From Amaurobius ferox (taxonomy: Eukaryota > Arthropoda > Arachnida > Araneae > Amaurobiidae): 64,000 nucleotides of DNA. Where the stretch lies: positions 50,003,275-50,067,274 of the forward strand of contig OX578146.1 of the NCBI GenBank assembly GCA_951213105.1, written 5' to 3'. Below, piece after piece: positions 47,700 through 59,315 of this stretch. The notes below the pieces were generated by a model. The model searched no databases, was not told the origin of the DNA, and saw only the letters and a program-made list of their open reading frames with translations. The stretch's first letter is position 1. Each line of letters begins with the position of its first letter. A program made the translations under genes and the position numbers.

Positions 47700-49089
47700 T
47701 AATCCGTTATTCGTACGGAGTGTATAATTTAAAGAAACTTATAGTTCGCAATCATGTGCAAATTCTGTTAAAATATTAAATTTATTGCTCCTAAAGAGAA
47801 GTTTAAGAATATATGTTCTCACTATGCAAAATTATCTTCACGATCAGATCTGAAGAATAAAACATCCTGCCCCCTTTTGTAAGCAAATTTACAGAAGAAA
47901 AAATAGGAATTGAATGAATATATGCAACCCCGTACTAATTATATTGTCGCAGATCAGAAAATATGCCAATGTGTTAGTAGAAGATTACCCGTATTACAAT
48001 ATGCGTCTCAAAAATATTTGCCAAAATAAAAGAGATGATGTAATAAATTGAAAACATCAATAATATCCGTACTCTTTATACCAGAAGGTCGTAATTGATT
48101 CCAATATATGCCAATATATATCAAAACATATGTCAATATACCTGTATTACTTATATTCTCGTAGATTGAAAGATATACACGTGTATTTGTAGAAGATTCG
48201 TACAACATACAATATATGAGTTTAAACAATTTTTGTCATAATAAAATAATTGCATAATAACTTGAAAATATCAGTAATCCTTGAATCAATAATCCCCGAA
48301 AATATAAATAATAATAATTTTTAAACCTGAAGACCGTAATTGATATTATCCAGTCAAAAATGCTATAAGAAAAATCAAATCGTTCTTTTCTAAAATATAT
48401 TTTTATATCCATTTATTTATTATTCAAATCGAAAAAATAATTATTAAAATTAACAGACAGATTTAATTTAATTGCGTTTCTGAGTAACATGATATAAGAT
48501 AGAATCTTATAACATGTTAAATATGTCATGTCTTATAACATAAACTGCGAAATTAAATAACGATTTTGATTTCTCTATACTTCTCATTGTTCCGTAAAAG
48601 CTTGTTTTAAATAAATCATGAACCATGGAGATAGATTTCCCCTTTAAATCATGTTTCAAACAATTCATGTTTTCAGAAAGTGACTAATTAACGCAAACAA
48701 TCTCCCATCAAACTCAGAGATTAAATTTTAATTCACTTTCAAACGATTTTCAAGCTTTTCGTTTGGATAAACCACGGAGTTAGAGAGTAGAACTCTTAGG
48801 AAAAAGTTCCGTTTTTCATTAATATCTCGACAACCCCAGGTCTTAGAAACTCGAAACTTGGACAAAATTTATGGGGGGATATTTCAAGGCTATCCACCAA
48901 ATTTCATTAAATTCGGTTCAGCCGTTTTTCCGTGATGATGAGACAAACGAAAATTTCGTTTTTTACTAATATCTCGAGAACCACTGGTCGTAAAAACTCA
49001 AAACACGGATATAATTTTAAGTGGGGCTATTTTTGGGCTACCCACAAAATTTCATCAAATTCGGTTCAGCCGTTCTCCCGTGATGATGG

Positions 49090-49139
<50 letters not shown>

Positions 49140-49165
49140 TTTTCATTTTTATTTATATAGATATA
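47700..49165 (+). repeat. Repeat E, copy 3, about 1.46 kb, uninterrupted
   Basis: From ccgttattcgtacggagtgt through the whole E text to the (GACA)n at 49093-49138 and the terminal tttttatttatatagatata. It provides the reference for copies 1 and 2 and the empty SINE site at about 48170-48185 (gaaagatatacacgtgt). Confidence 0.75.
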
Positions 49166-50158
49166 TAGAAAAGGACCTTTGAAAGATATACTAGAATCTG
49201 ATAATTTCGTTTCTACGCAAGACAATTAATTACCAGTAAGCCATCTTGTGTTGAGGATATTTTATTTCGTTTGAAAAAAAGAAAGAAAGAAACATCCACC
49301 TGTATGTAGATTTGCCCGAAACAGAATGTCGCCTCGTTGGGCTATTCCTGACACCCATGTACCAAAGATGACTTTCAAAATGTCTAAATGTAAATAAAAG
49401 AGTGAAAGTTCTCGTCTAGGAATTTCTTTCCAGTGATGTTATCACATCGTCTGGTTCTCTAGTTCTGACATATAGACAAGTGGATATCGATGTAACAAAT
49501 CGTGAAGAAACGATATTGTGTATGCGACCACAGAACGAGATTTTCCCCTTCCGACCGGTTATGTTAATTCTGGGGATCTGTCGTTGTTTTCTCGGAGCCT
49601 TCGATAGCAAATGAAAAAACTAATTGAATTTATGACAGAAAAGCCGCCGTTTTGAGGTTCTTTCGTCGCATGGGGTATGATAAAAAGCTTACAGAGCTGT
49701 CACGTGGACGAAAACGGTTGCATAAATTCGTGCATTTGCATGGAAAATGGTGACAAGTCTTTACAAACGGGCTTCCAGCAAAACGGCTATGCTAGTGAAA
49801 ACATGATTTCGTAAGAACTTTGTGTAGCTGTTGAATTCCAAATTAACAATGTTCGCTAACTGTTAGAGATAGCATAGAAAATCATATATTTCTAAGTACA
49901 TTGTTCCAATGCAATTCAGTATCCATCCCAAGATGAACAACATTTCAATGGGATCTTCTAATCAATGATGATCTTTATAAGATAATAGAATGAATTACCC
50001 AGCTATGTCAGGGACCCAGGCCCTAAATAAGCCCCCGCTACGTAAATGATACAGAAACAGATACAGATACCACTTTATATATCATTAAAAGGTTATGTGT
50101 AAAATGTTTTTGAAAAGCTGTCTCTCAACAAGGAGAAAGTACATTTACATGCAACCAG
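49166..50158. other. Unassigned stretch
   Basis: Composition is somewhat richer than the surroundings at 49300-49820, but no frame shows a recognised domain. The minus frame at 49416-49610 is 64 codons and unassigned. Confidence 0.3.
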
Positions 50159-50401
50159 CCGATCCGGTGGTCGAGCGGTCAGGGGCATGCGTTTTCGTCT
50201 GATCGCTGGATTTCAGGGTTGCGGGTTCGAATCCCGCCAGCGGGCATGGATGTTGTCATGTCGAAACCAAATCAGACTTCCACCCTTCGGGGGGGGGGGG
50301 GACTTCTATAAAAGTGAGGCTGCCAATCTCCTCCCCTTCGCCATGGGACACCCTGGGGGGTCTTGTGGATGTGGTAGGCGCCCCTTCATCACGGGGAATT
50401 A
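50159..50401 (+). mobile_element. SINE-2 (tRNA-derived)
   Basis: The tRNA-like head has a full-consensus A-box TGGTCGAGCGG at about 50168-50178 and B-box GGTTCGAATCC at about 50224-50234 in a sound T-arm (gcgggttcgaatcccgc). The spacing suggests a long-variable-arm tRNA. The body (catgtcgaaaccaaatcaga, ttcgccatgggacaccctgg) is unrelated to SINE-1 and SINE-3. A G-run at 50289-50301. The 3' end near acggggaattagtg is approximate. Confidence 0.75.
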
Positions 50402-50894
50402 GTGCACACACATGCAACCATTGCTATTATATATGAAGGTAGGCTATCCTGAACTTGGCTGCATTTTTCGTGAAATTAGCACCATATTTGACGACATATC
50501 GTCAATTTGGCGACTCTCAGAAGGCACTGAAATTTTCTTATTATCTCTAGAACTTTCCATAGATTTCCATGAACAGTATATAAGAAAGCACGTCATCGTT
50601 CAGTTGGACAGATTTGGCGTAATACGAGTCAAATTGAATTGTAAGAGACGTCAGTATTTTGAGAACAGGTTTGGTTGCGAGTAAATTGAACATTTAATTG
50701 CTTTATTATTTTACCTGACAGTTATTTTGTGATCTTGTAAAATAGCTATTGTGTTACTAGCTGCATATTGTTGCTGTTTACACTAATTGGTGCTTTAAAA
50801 TAAAAGAGTTAGTTTCCCAGATATTCCATATTTTTGTATCCTGAGCTTACGCCTACGTTTTGAAAAGGATGCGTCGTAACAATCCTATTAAAAG
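50402..50894. other. Unassigned stretch with GCGA module
   Basis: The 90-codon plus frame at 50412-50684 overlaps text of the HA-like kind (gtcaatttggcgac), so it is probably not coding. Nothing else recognised. Confidence 0.3.
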
Positions 50895-51310
50895 ATATGT
50901 GCTGTCAGGGAATACAATTGAAAGCTACAGACAGTCAGGAGGGTACAATCGAAAAGTATGGACTGTTCATATCGTTAAAAAATGAAATCGAACGATATAG
51001 ACCGTCAGGAGTGCAGTGAAGTCAAGTGATATGGATAATCAAGGGGTACAATCGAAAATATAGATAGTTAAGGAGTGTAATCGAAAGGTATGAACAGTCG
51101 GGGGCACAGCTGAAAAAAACTGGATAGTCAGTAGGGTGTACAATCCAAAGAAGCTCTTTGGTACAATCGAAAGATATGGGTAGTCAGGGTATACAATCAA
51201 AAGATATAGACAGTCATGGGGTACAGTTAAATGATATGGACAGTCATAGGGCACAGTTAAATGATATGGACAATCATGGGGTACAGTTAAATGATATGGA
51301 CAGTTAGGAT
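50895..51310. repeat. Minisatellite, about 30-bp unit, decayed
   Basis: About a dozen units of the type gatatggacagtcatggggt plus acagttaaat. The last three or four (51205-51305) are near-identical and earlier ones are diverged, so homogenisation was limited to the right end. Confidence 0.85.
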
Positions 51311-52090
51311 TGAGGGATAAACGTAGAGATGTGGGTTTTCAGGAAAATTTTCCATTTCCGGAAATTTTTCAGACTCACATCTCTAGATAAACGTGTAAGG
51401 AAAAGTCGGGAACAGCTGCTTTGTGCAATGTTATAAAAAATAAAAATAACGATGCTGGTTTCTTATGAAAAGTTTCTTGTCGAAAAGAAATTTTGGCGTA
51501 CGCTATATGAAAACTATTATTCAGGTTTCTAACTTTCCACACTGAAAAATAAAGTACTTAATGTTCATTATTGCGCACGAAACACGGAAAATAATAAATA
51601 AAAAATCGACATAAATCACGGCTTTATGTTCCAGGCGTAATTCATTACAAATATTTGTGACTCACCCAACTGCGCAGTAGCATTGTTAGAATTTTTTCCT
51701 GCCTTTTCTGTCAAATTTTCCGCAAGCAATAAATCGCAGACAACACAATCATGACACGCACGTAAGCTGCCATATTTTGCTTCTGTTATGATGTTACAAT
51801 GCGATCTTCATTTAACCGTTTTCCTAATTTGGCTGTTTGGATGATTATATTACCTTGAAATTTTTCTGCAGCTTCCAGATGCATAAGTGTGGGAAATAAG
51901 AAAGGAATGAAATGTCTTCAGATCGATGTTTTTTCTCTGAGTTAGGTCCGGAAAAAACTAATACGGCGTAACGATCGTAAGGTGGATCTGAATTTGTAAG
52001 ATTAAACAAGAAATCGGGGACCTAGGGCTCCCTTTTAATCCGATCAAAAATTAATTATAATCTGCACAATAACTGTCTAATATGTTTCTA
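51311..52090. other. Unassigned stretch
   Basis: AT-rich. A short inverted phrase agatgtgggttttc ... gactcacatct near 51329-51382 is the only structure noted. Confidence 0.3.
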
Positions 52091-52094
52091 ATTT

Positions 52095-52660
52095 TTTAGA
52101 TCCTCGGAGAAGTCGCCAGATGAGATAGAAGATTGAAACTTTGCACATTTATAATGTCGACCACGGAGCAGAGTCTAACAGAGCCCGGTTTCCGATGTTC
52201 CCCCGGGGTGGGGGATTTTTTTTTAATTTTTTCCATATCCACCAGACCCCCCCCCCCCCCCCCCCCATCCTCCCTCCTGTAACTTGAAGGACTAGAATCT
52301 TTGTACATTCATAGTATCGTCCGCACAAGACAGATCTAATGAGGATTTTCGATATCCCCAGGGAGGCTGGAGTAAATGGAGTTTTCGGAAAGTTCTTCCA
52401 GACACTTCAGAAGACCCCCCCCCCCTCCCCTCCCGCCTGGTGATTTAAAAACTTGAACCTTTGCACGGTTCGGATCCCAACGGTGACGGATTTTCGAGTC
52501 TTTCTAGAGAGCGAATAAATTGGGGGTGGAGGTTCAACAAGTCCTTCTATACCTTTCAGAAGCACCGCTACTCTAGAAAGTTGAAACTTTGCACATATAT
52601 ATAAATGACCACGGGACAGAATCTAGCTCAGGCAATTTTCGACGACTAATTTCGACACTG
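52095..52660. repeat. Degenerate tandem repeat, unit about 150-165 bp, with C-runs
   Basis: Four imperfect units recognisable by gaaactttgcacatttata (near 52133, 52290, 52455, 52587), then ccacgg-cagaatcta and attttcga. Between anchors are runs of 10-19 C (52246-52266, 52415-52426). It is similar in style to family F but a different sequence. Confidence 0.6.
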
Positions 52661-53429
52661 GGCACCATACATCTTTAAACAAAGTAAAACATTGTAAAAA
52701 AAAAAAAAAAGTTGGGATATAATTTTTTTTAAGAGTGTTAGTTTTTTGTCTTTGATAAGCCTAGATATCTAGTTTTCTTATAAAATTTTAGTATTTTTTA
52801 AATAAAAAGTTCAGAAAACTTGAAATTTCCCAGTTATTTTGATCAAAATTAAAAATCCATAAGTATAAAGGAAAATTACGTTCCGCAGTTGTTTTGATAT
52901 TTAATGTTATGAAAGTTCTGACATTTAAAAGAAACACAAAATGTGAAATAGCTGCTTGTTAGAATAACACAATTAAACAATTACTCCTTCGAAACAATTG
53001 TTGTCACGAAATTTGCATTTGTCTGTTCTCAATCAGGAAGTACTAATTGCGTCATTTAAAAGAAAATTTGTCAGGTATAATCTTTGCAATACAAATGGCA
53101 GGGAAAAGTTGAAATCTGAGTGGCATTTTTAATATAACTTGTATTTATCTTTCCAACATTATATATCGTGGAAATGAGGGTATAAAATATGCATATTATA
53201 TGATCTAACTTCTTTATGCTACTAGATAAAACCAAAACTTAAACATTTAAGAAAGTTGCTAGCAAAATTCGGTTAAAATGCTTTCTTGTTAGCTACTTCT
53301 ACGGAAAAAAAAAATACGGGCAAGTAAGCACTATGGTTTTCTAATTCGTAAAAAATAAAGATTCAACAATGAAGGGGAATATAAAAATAAAACAATGTAT
53401 TGCAGCCAACTAGCAATCTTTGAATGAAA
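52661..53429. other. Unassigned stretch
   Basis: AT-rich, no frame or repeat recognised. Confidence 0.25.
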
Positions 53430-53960
53430 AAACAGATATCAATGAGGAGAATTCGAAAATAAATAAATAGAAAAAAAAAACATGCATGCCGATAATGTGG
53501 AAAAGGCTAGGCTTAAGAAGATCAATTAGGTATAGATTCGTCTTCAGGGCTGAGTATCTATTCAAATTGACCAAGAAAAATGCTTGATTCTGAATACGGA
53601 AATAGATAATATCTATGAACTCCATATACTCGTCCACAAGCATATAAAATTGAATTATAATAAAGAAACCAAATAATTACCAGAGAAAGAATCCATGTGG
53701 ATGATACATATATGCAATGTGCGATGCTAAAATTGCAAATTAACTGTTGCCACTCGTAAGAAATAAAAGTGCAAATCAACTGTTGCTAATCTTAAGAGAT
53801 AAATATCAGTGTTTCAAATAAGTAGAAAAAGTAGAAAATACCCCTATAAATATAGCAAGAAATAAGTAAAAGTATTGAGTTAAATGTGAAGTGAATATAA
53901 TGATATGTAAATAAAAGAGAATGATAATGATAGGCTATAAAACAATTATATGGAGGATGA
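53430..53960 (-). mobile_element. Penelope-like pLTR, downstream copy (p3)
   Basis: Diverged from p2, but in the same order: acagatatcaatgaggag, ggctaggcttaagaa, aatgcttgattctgaatac, ctcgtccacaagcat, ctgttgccactcg. It ends at ttaagaatgttcagctattg, where the RT stop region begins. It is therefore the pLTR that follows the RT unit P2b. Confidence 0.6.
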
Positions 53961-53989
53961 AATTAAGAATGTTCAGCTATTGAAACTTT

Positions 53990-55616
53990 TTGACTATACC
54001 ATTAACTAAATATGCTGATACCATTAACTAAATATGCTAACTAAATATAATAGATATTTATATAATTTACTATATTTTTAAGGTTAATAATGTGCATATT
54101 ATGATATTTTTTGTCACACAATCTAAAAATTCTGAAAAGTTGATTACGAATAATATTTCTAAACAATCGAATAGAGTTATAAAAATTAAATGGCAATATT
54201 TTATTTATATCATATCTTTATATAAGTTATCTTTTTGCCATATAAATTAGCAATAATCCTATTAGATGATTTAATATTTAAATTTAAATACAAAACACAC
54301 TATTACTTATTGATGGTTTATTGGGTAATAATTCCAAATTATCCGGATAGAAATCTATATTAATGGTATAATTATCAGTTGTAACTAAACATATCAGATC
54401 ATCAACATATCTATAAATTTTGTAATCACTAGATGTAAAAGAATGATCATACTGATAAAGGTATAAATTAGCTAATACTCGTATACTGAGTACTACAACC
54501 ATCGTGCGGGACACCAGATACTTGTAAGTATAATTTATTACCTTGAAAATATAATTGTTAAACAGAACAAAGTGTAGAAGTTTGGAAAATTTTTAAAATT
54601 TAATAAGATCAAAATGATTTGTAATAAATGCATTATATAGTGCTAAAATTACTTCATAAAGATTTGTAATATTAATCTTATTAAAAAGTCAAAAAGCGTT
54701 GAAATCAAAAGTTTGAAAACCAATAATATTACCTATAGAAACTAAATTATTTTTTAATTCTTTACTATTATTCCTAGAGTTATTATTCCTAGTTATTATT
54801 CCTAGAGTAACTTAAGCTATCATTTAGTACTTTTAAAATATTAATTTGCTAACAGTTGTAGAATACGTATTGTGACCACTAGTAACTGTTCTAAATCTAA
54901 TAGGATTTTTATGAAATTTAGGAATAAACACAATATATGGAAATTTTAAAAATTTAGAATTTATATTTAAGTTACTATACATAGTGATAATTTTCTGTTT
55001 AAAATTTATTAAAGAGTGTTAATCAAGTTTATTTAGATTATTATTCTTTAAATAATCTAACAAATAATGTATATAAAAGATTTTAGAGATAATAATATAA
55101 TTATTAGAGGAAAAATCAATATAAGTAATAACAAAAAATTTTTGCAAAAGTTTTTTGTTTTATCAATAGCAGAAAGATTTAGACAATTTAATACTACTAA
55201 TAGAATGTTTTTAATAATTTTTAACAAAGCATATTTCCACGTATTAAATACCTCTAATGTCAGTGCATATTTACATGCTAATTTATATAGATATTTATCA
55301 AGGTCTAGATTAATTAACTTTAATACATTAGAAGAGTTACAGCAAGATGGTAACCTAAATTTAGTACCAAAAGACATTACTGTTCTTAAAAAAATATCTT
55401 TAACAATGTCTAAGTCACCTGTTACAATATCTCCTAAAATTGAATTAGTGTCATTAACATAGTTAGCATCTTTGCAAATACAATCATTATCTAAATTAGA
55501 CATTGAATCTATATCTAAAGAGAGAGATTGAGAAATGTCATTATAATTAAAAATAGTTCTTTCTATAGGCTTGCTGTATTTAAATTTCTTCAAAGTTTCC
55601 ACATCCTTAATTAGCA

Positions 55617-55617
<1 letters not shown>
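53990..55617 (-). pseudogene. Penelope-like reverse transcriptase, decayed, near full length (P2b)
   Basis: N-terminal part 55617-55057: HxxxTGDL-type phrase GDIVTGDLDIVKDIFLRT followed by GTKFRLPSC, then LDKYLYKLACKYAL. After a frameshift near 55140, FSSNNYIISKIFYIHYL continues to DYLKNN, the family's conserved 'DKxxNNxxxxCKKxY' region. The middle is broken. SGVPHDGCSTQYT corresponds to the GIPMGGGCSS motif. The active site IYRYVDDLICLV lies at about 54395-54430, followed by IDFYPDNLELLPN. The C-terminal end resembles P2a. Many stops and frameshifts: dead. It adds the N-terminal domain missing from P1. Confidence 0.7.

Positions 55618-55692
<75 letters not shown>
55615..55692. repeat. (TA)n tract at RT/pLTR junction
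   Basis: About 70 bases of (TA)n between the RT N-terminus and p2. A similar tract occupies the same junction in P1 (35483-35530). Confidence 0.9.
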
Positions 55693-55698
<6 letters not shown>

Positions 55699-57302
55699 TA
55701 AAAAATATTAAAATAGTAAATCCAATGGTAGAATGGAAGCAGTATCTCATAATACACTATCTTAAAAATTTGTCTACAAAATATAATGAAATAAAATGCA
55801 ATTCAACCACAATGAGGATATTATAAGGCATATTACAGTTCAGAAAGTTAAAGATAATCAACAGATGTCAAAGGAGAGGAATCGAAAAAAAGAATACCAA
55901 AATAATGAAGCATTAAAGCTTGCACGTGGAAGAGCTCTAGGCTTAAGAATAGTTCCTTTCAAAAAAATTATTTTCCAAGTCCTAATATTTAAACGAAATG
56001 AACACAAAAATGCTTGTTTCTGAAACACAAGATAAATTTTACCTTTAAACAAGTGTTATTAGGGCGACAAGCATAAAGATTGAACAAGAAAGATCAATCA
56101 TGCTTAAAGCATTGATTATGAAACACTTTCCAACTTCAATGCAATTTTATTTAAACATGTCTAAAATGCAATACATTCCTCGGTAATATTTTAAAACTTA
56201 TCACAATACTACATTAATTTATTATATTTGAAACCTTAAACCTTCATCGAAAAAAATTAACTTCATTCAAATGACGGCATTAAAGTATAAATTGCCTGGT
56301 TTAAACATCTCTAAAATGTTATACATTCCTCGGTAATAATTTTAGAATTATCATAATACTACGATAATTTATTATATTTGAAAACTTCATCGAAAACAAC
56401 TGAAATCCATTCAAATGACGTCATAAAAAAATAACACGCCTGGCTCTCTCTATAAAAGCAACATTTCATTCATAAATAATTCCCCCATTCATCACAATAC
56501 TATAATAATTTATTTTATTTAAAAATTAAGACCATTGAGCTACAACTAAGTAAACTCAATGCGTAAAACTTCATCGAAAAATATCGTCCTTCTCTTTCTA
56601 AAATCAATGAATTCATATCAGCTAAGCAGACTCCATGGACTAAATGATTTTGTGTTAAAGAATTACAGCGATTCTAATACAACTCATTCTACATATTTTG
56701 CTGTTTACATTTTACATAGGTGAAAAATAGGCTTAATAGTAGAAATAATCAAATTTGGAAGAGCATTTAAACTGAAATATATTGTCATTGCGTTGTTTCA
56801 GTATGTAGATGCACAGAATTTAGGCAAAAATAAAGTAATTTTAGGACGGATACAACACTCAATATGAATTAAAAAGAACTTTAAAAATCACGATTTTGAC
56901 ACAAGATGGATGCCATATATCATTTTGAAGTGGGTCATGTGATCGTTTCATATCATGGACACGTGATCGCTTAATATAAGAGGTGGTATTATTATTTTAA
57001 TTTTTATTTAAAAAACAACTGAATATATTTCGCTGAATTTTTTTTTATATATTTTATGGAACAATTTGAATATTGCCTAAAATTTTCGAAGCAATTTGTG
57101 AATTTTAAATCCGCTTAAAAAATGCTTGAAAAATTAGGTCCCATAGGGCTCAATGTATTCCATTTTTTCAACCCGGGTTCAATCCAAAACTAATTGGGTG
57201 ATATTATTCATTTATATTCCCATAGGTCCTATAGACCGTCTGAACAACATACTAAAATTTCATTTTGATTAAGTCATTTTTACGGCAGTTATCGTGCTAA
57301 CG

Positions 57303-57348
<46 letters not shown>

Positions 57349-57665
57349 ATGAACAAAGTCATAAACACTTTTCAACTTTGTTGTAAAGTGTTAAAAATAG
57401 AAAGAAAGCATAAGTACCTTAAAATACACCTCAAATGTACAACCATGACGAGCAAAATGACTAGACCAGTGTTGCCATTCGCTAAAGAGTAAAGAAGTGT
57501 TTTACTGTTGCCAAAGTGAGTAACAAAAACCATACTGCGTAATGGCAGTAGAAAGTTATATTCTACAGTAAAAGATGCAAAATAGATAGATGAAAATATA
57601 TTGTAATGTAAAAACAAGATAATGTAGAAGTAAGGCTAAAATAAGATACAAAGGAGAGAATATTA
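55692..57665 (-). mobile_element. Penelope-like pLTR (p2), split by an HD element
   Basis: p2 text runs 55692-56077 and 57394-57665. The first part matches 35545-35890 (aatccaatggtagaatg, agcttgcacgtggaagagct, aatgcttgtttctgaaacac). The second matches 35890-36110 (aaaatacacctc, aaccatgacgagcaaaat, gttgccaaagtgagtaa). Both parts join cleanly when the HD copy is removed. It abuts the stop region of P2a. Confidence 0.75.
56078..57393 (-). mobile_element. HD-family element, complete, inside pLTR p2
   Basis: 3' hairpin AATCATGCTTAAAGCATTGA and ACACTTTCCAAC at the left. At the right is the palindrome acttttcaactttgttgtaa ending in agtgtt, with (GACA)n expanded at 57303-57348. At 1.3 kb it is the same length as HD copy 2 at 5591-6880. 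The text agcataa occurs on both sides (near 56071 and 57407), but a target duplication is not certain. Confidence 0.8.
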
Positions 57666-57671
57666 AGAATT

Positions 57672-58131
57672 TTAGGCTAATCGAAATTTATTAACTATAC
57701 CATTTACTAAATATGCTGGATATTCATATAATTTACTGGTAATTTTGAGGTTATTAATGTGCAAAGCATGAAATTTTTTATTTGATAATCTATAAATTCC
57801 AAAAAGTTGATTAAGTATAATATTTCTAAACAATTGAATCGAATTGCAGGAATTAAAAGTTAATATTTTATTAATATTGAATTTAAAAAAATCTTTTTTA
57901 TCATATAAATTAGTAACTATCCCATTAGTAGGTTCTATAATTAGATTTAAATCCAAATAATTAATATTTTTACTAATAGTAGTTTCATTAGGTATTAATT
58001 CCAAATTATCCAGATAGAAATCTATATCTATGACATAATTATCAGTAAATACTAAACAAATCAGATCATCTACATATCTGTAAATTTTATAATTTGTTGA
58101 AGTAAAGAATTTTTCATAATGATACAGATAT
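57672..58131 (-). pseudogene. Penelope-like reverse transcriptase, C-terminal half (P2a)
   Basis: Open from LYLYHYEKFFTSTN through the active site IYRYVDDLICLVF, DFYLDNLELIPNE, INYLDLNLIIE, GIVTNLYDKKDFFKFNI and NSCNSIQLFRNIILNQ to the stop at 57672. It starts just after the GIPMG-type motif, at a TA/TG tract (58131-58170), so the upstream half is lost. The reading frame itself is uninterrupted for about 150 codons. The upstream extension of the frame to 58307 is outside the homology and probably not part of the protein. Confidence 0.75.
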
Positions 58132-58421
58132 AGAATATATATATATATAAGTGTGTGTGTGTGTGTGTGCAATATATGTATGTCATAGTAGTAGAATAAT
58201 CCAGTGTAAAGACCATTTCTTCGTATTAAAATCCAATTTATTACTGTTACAGTATTAAAAGTACAACTTTTTACATTCATGGGCCTCCATCTCTTGAGGA
58301 CATGCACGTTACACTTATTTTGGAGAGAAAGATGACATTATCTGACGGCATTAGAAAATATTGGATTATTGTGGTTTTAGACTGTTAAAAAGAAAACTTT
58401 CGAAACGCAGACTATAAATAA

Positions 58422-58560
58422 TGGATGAACTATGGAAAACTGTGAAAGAGGAATGGAATAAAATACCACTCATAACGAAGAGAGAGAAAAGTTCAATTAT
58501 CTTCGAAATCAAGATGTAGAATGATAATCCAGAGAAAGGGCCACCAGATAGAACATTTAA
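58422..58560 (+). pseudogene. Tc1/mariner-type transposase C-terminal remnant
   Basis: MDELWKTVKEEWNKIP at 58422-58469 matches the way such transposases end (helix with LW..V..EW..IP). A frameshift later MIIQRKGHQIEH fits the usual final KGGHTKY-like phrase. Nothing of the catalytic core is visible. Confidence 0.45.
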
Positions 58561-58730
58561 GAAATGAATATTGTTACTTCAAAACTTTATAATATTGCTT
58601 TAATTTTTTGTCTAAAAATGTGTAATCAGTCTTTATAAAAAATTTTCCTTATTCGATAATTTTCTTTACTTTTTATTATTCTGTAAGTTTTGCATCGCAG
58701 TTAGCATATTAGCCGCAGAAAGAACAGCAT

Positions 58731-58916
58731 TCACATATTCGGCCGTCCTGTGCTGCCCCATTCATCCTTAAAAAGTCGGGAAACCTTTTTAATCTCGACA
58801 AAGAAGGACGTCAGTTTCTTGATCATCTTGTATTCGAAATCTAACATCTCTTTCACGTTGCTAGTATGAAAAATCAAATTTGGAAACTGAAGTCCCTGAG
58901 AACCTTGATCACGTCT
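58731..58916 (-). other. Exon-like reading frame, unassigned
   Basis: 61 sense codons ending in a TGA at 58731: FPNLIFHTSNVKEML, DFEYKMIKKLTSFFVEIKK, VSRLFKDEWGSTGRPNM. It looks like amphipathic helical protein and has better composition than its neighbours. The upstream sequence on the same strand (58925-59030) is open in a different frame (REPLKHIRDVFAARDSFFNL), as expected for a frameshifted pseudogene or two exons. I do not recognise the family. Confidence 0.25.
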
Positions 58917-59315
58917 CTAACACAGGATATATTTGAAAAGTTGAATCCAAGTTGAAAAATGAATCTCTTGCAGCGAAAACATCCCTGATATGCTTCAATG
59001 GCTCCCTAGCAGACTCTGTAAGGCATGAAATTAAGATACAAGTGGTGTGTAAGTTTCGTGCAGTTCTTCAAAAACGATAAAATAAAACATGTCCTCCTTT
59101 GATGTCTCTGGATGCGAATGCTGAGCACGTTCTTTTAAATACCCAAAGGAGACACCTGGAAAATTCAACAGCGCCAACTAGTGAGTAAAACAACATCACC
59201 TGGTAAGTTATAAACCACCTAATTTCACCATCTGTTGTTTGGGTTTTAGATTAAATTTCTCCATCACAACTACTTTGTTAAAAATGTAAAGCCCAAATGA
59301 CACAATCACGGAAAA
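58917..59315. other. Possible upstream part of the exon-like frame, otherwise unassigned
   Basis: See the preceding entry. Beyond 59040 nothing is recognised. Confidence 0.25.

Noticed and set aside
49093..49138. CRISPR-like regular repeat
   Set aside because: A plain GACA microsatellite at the end of repeat E; no spacers.
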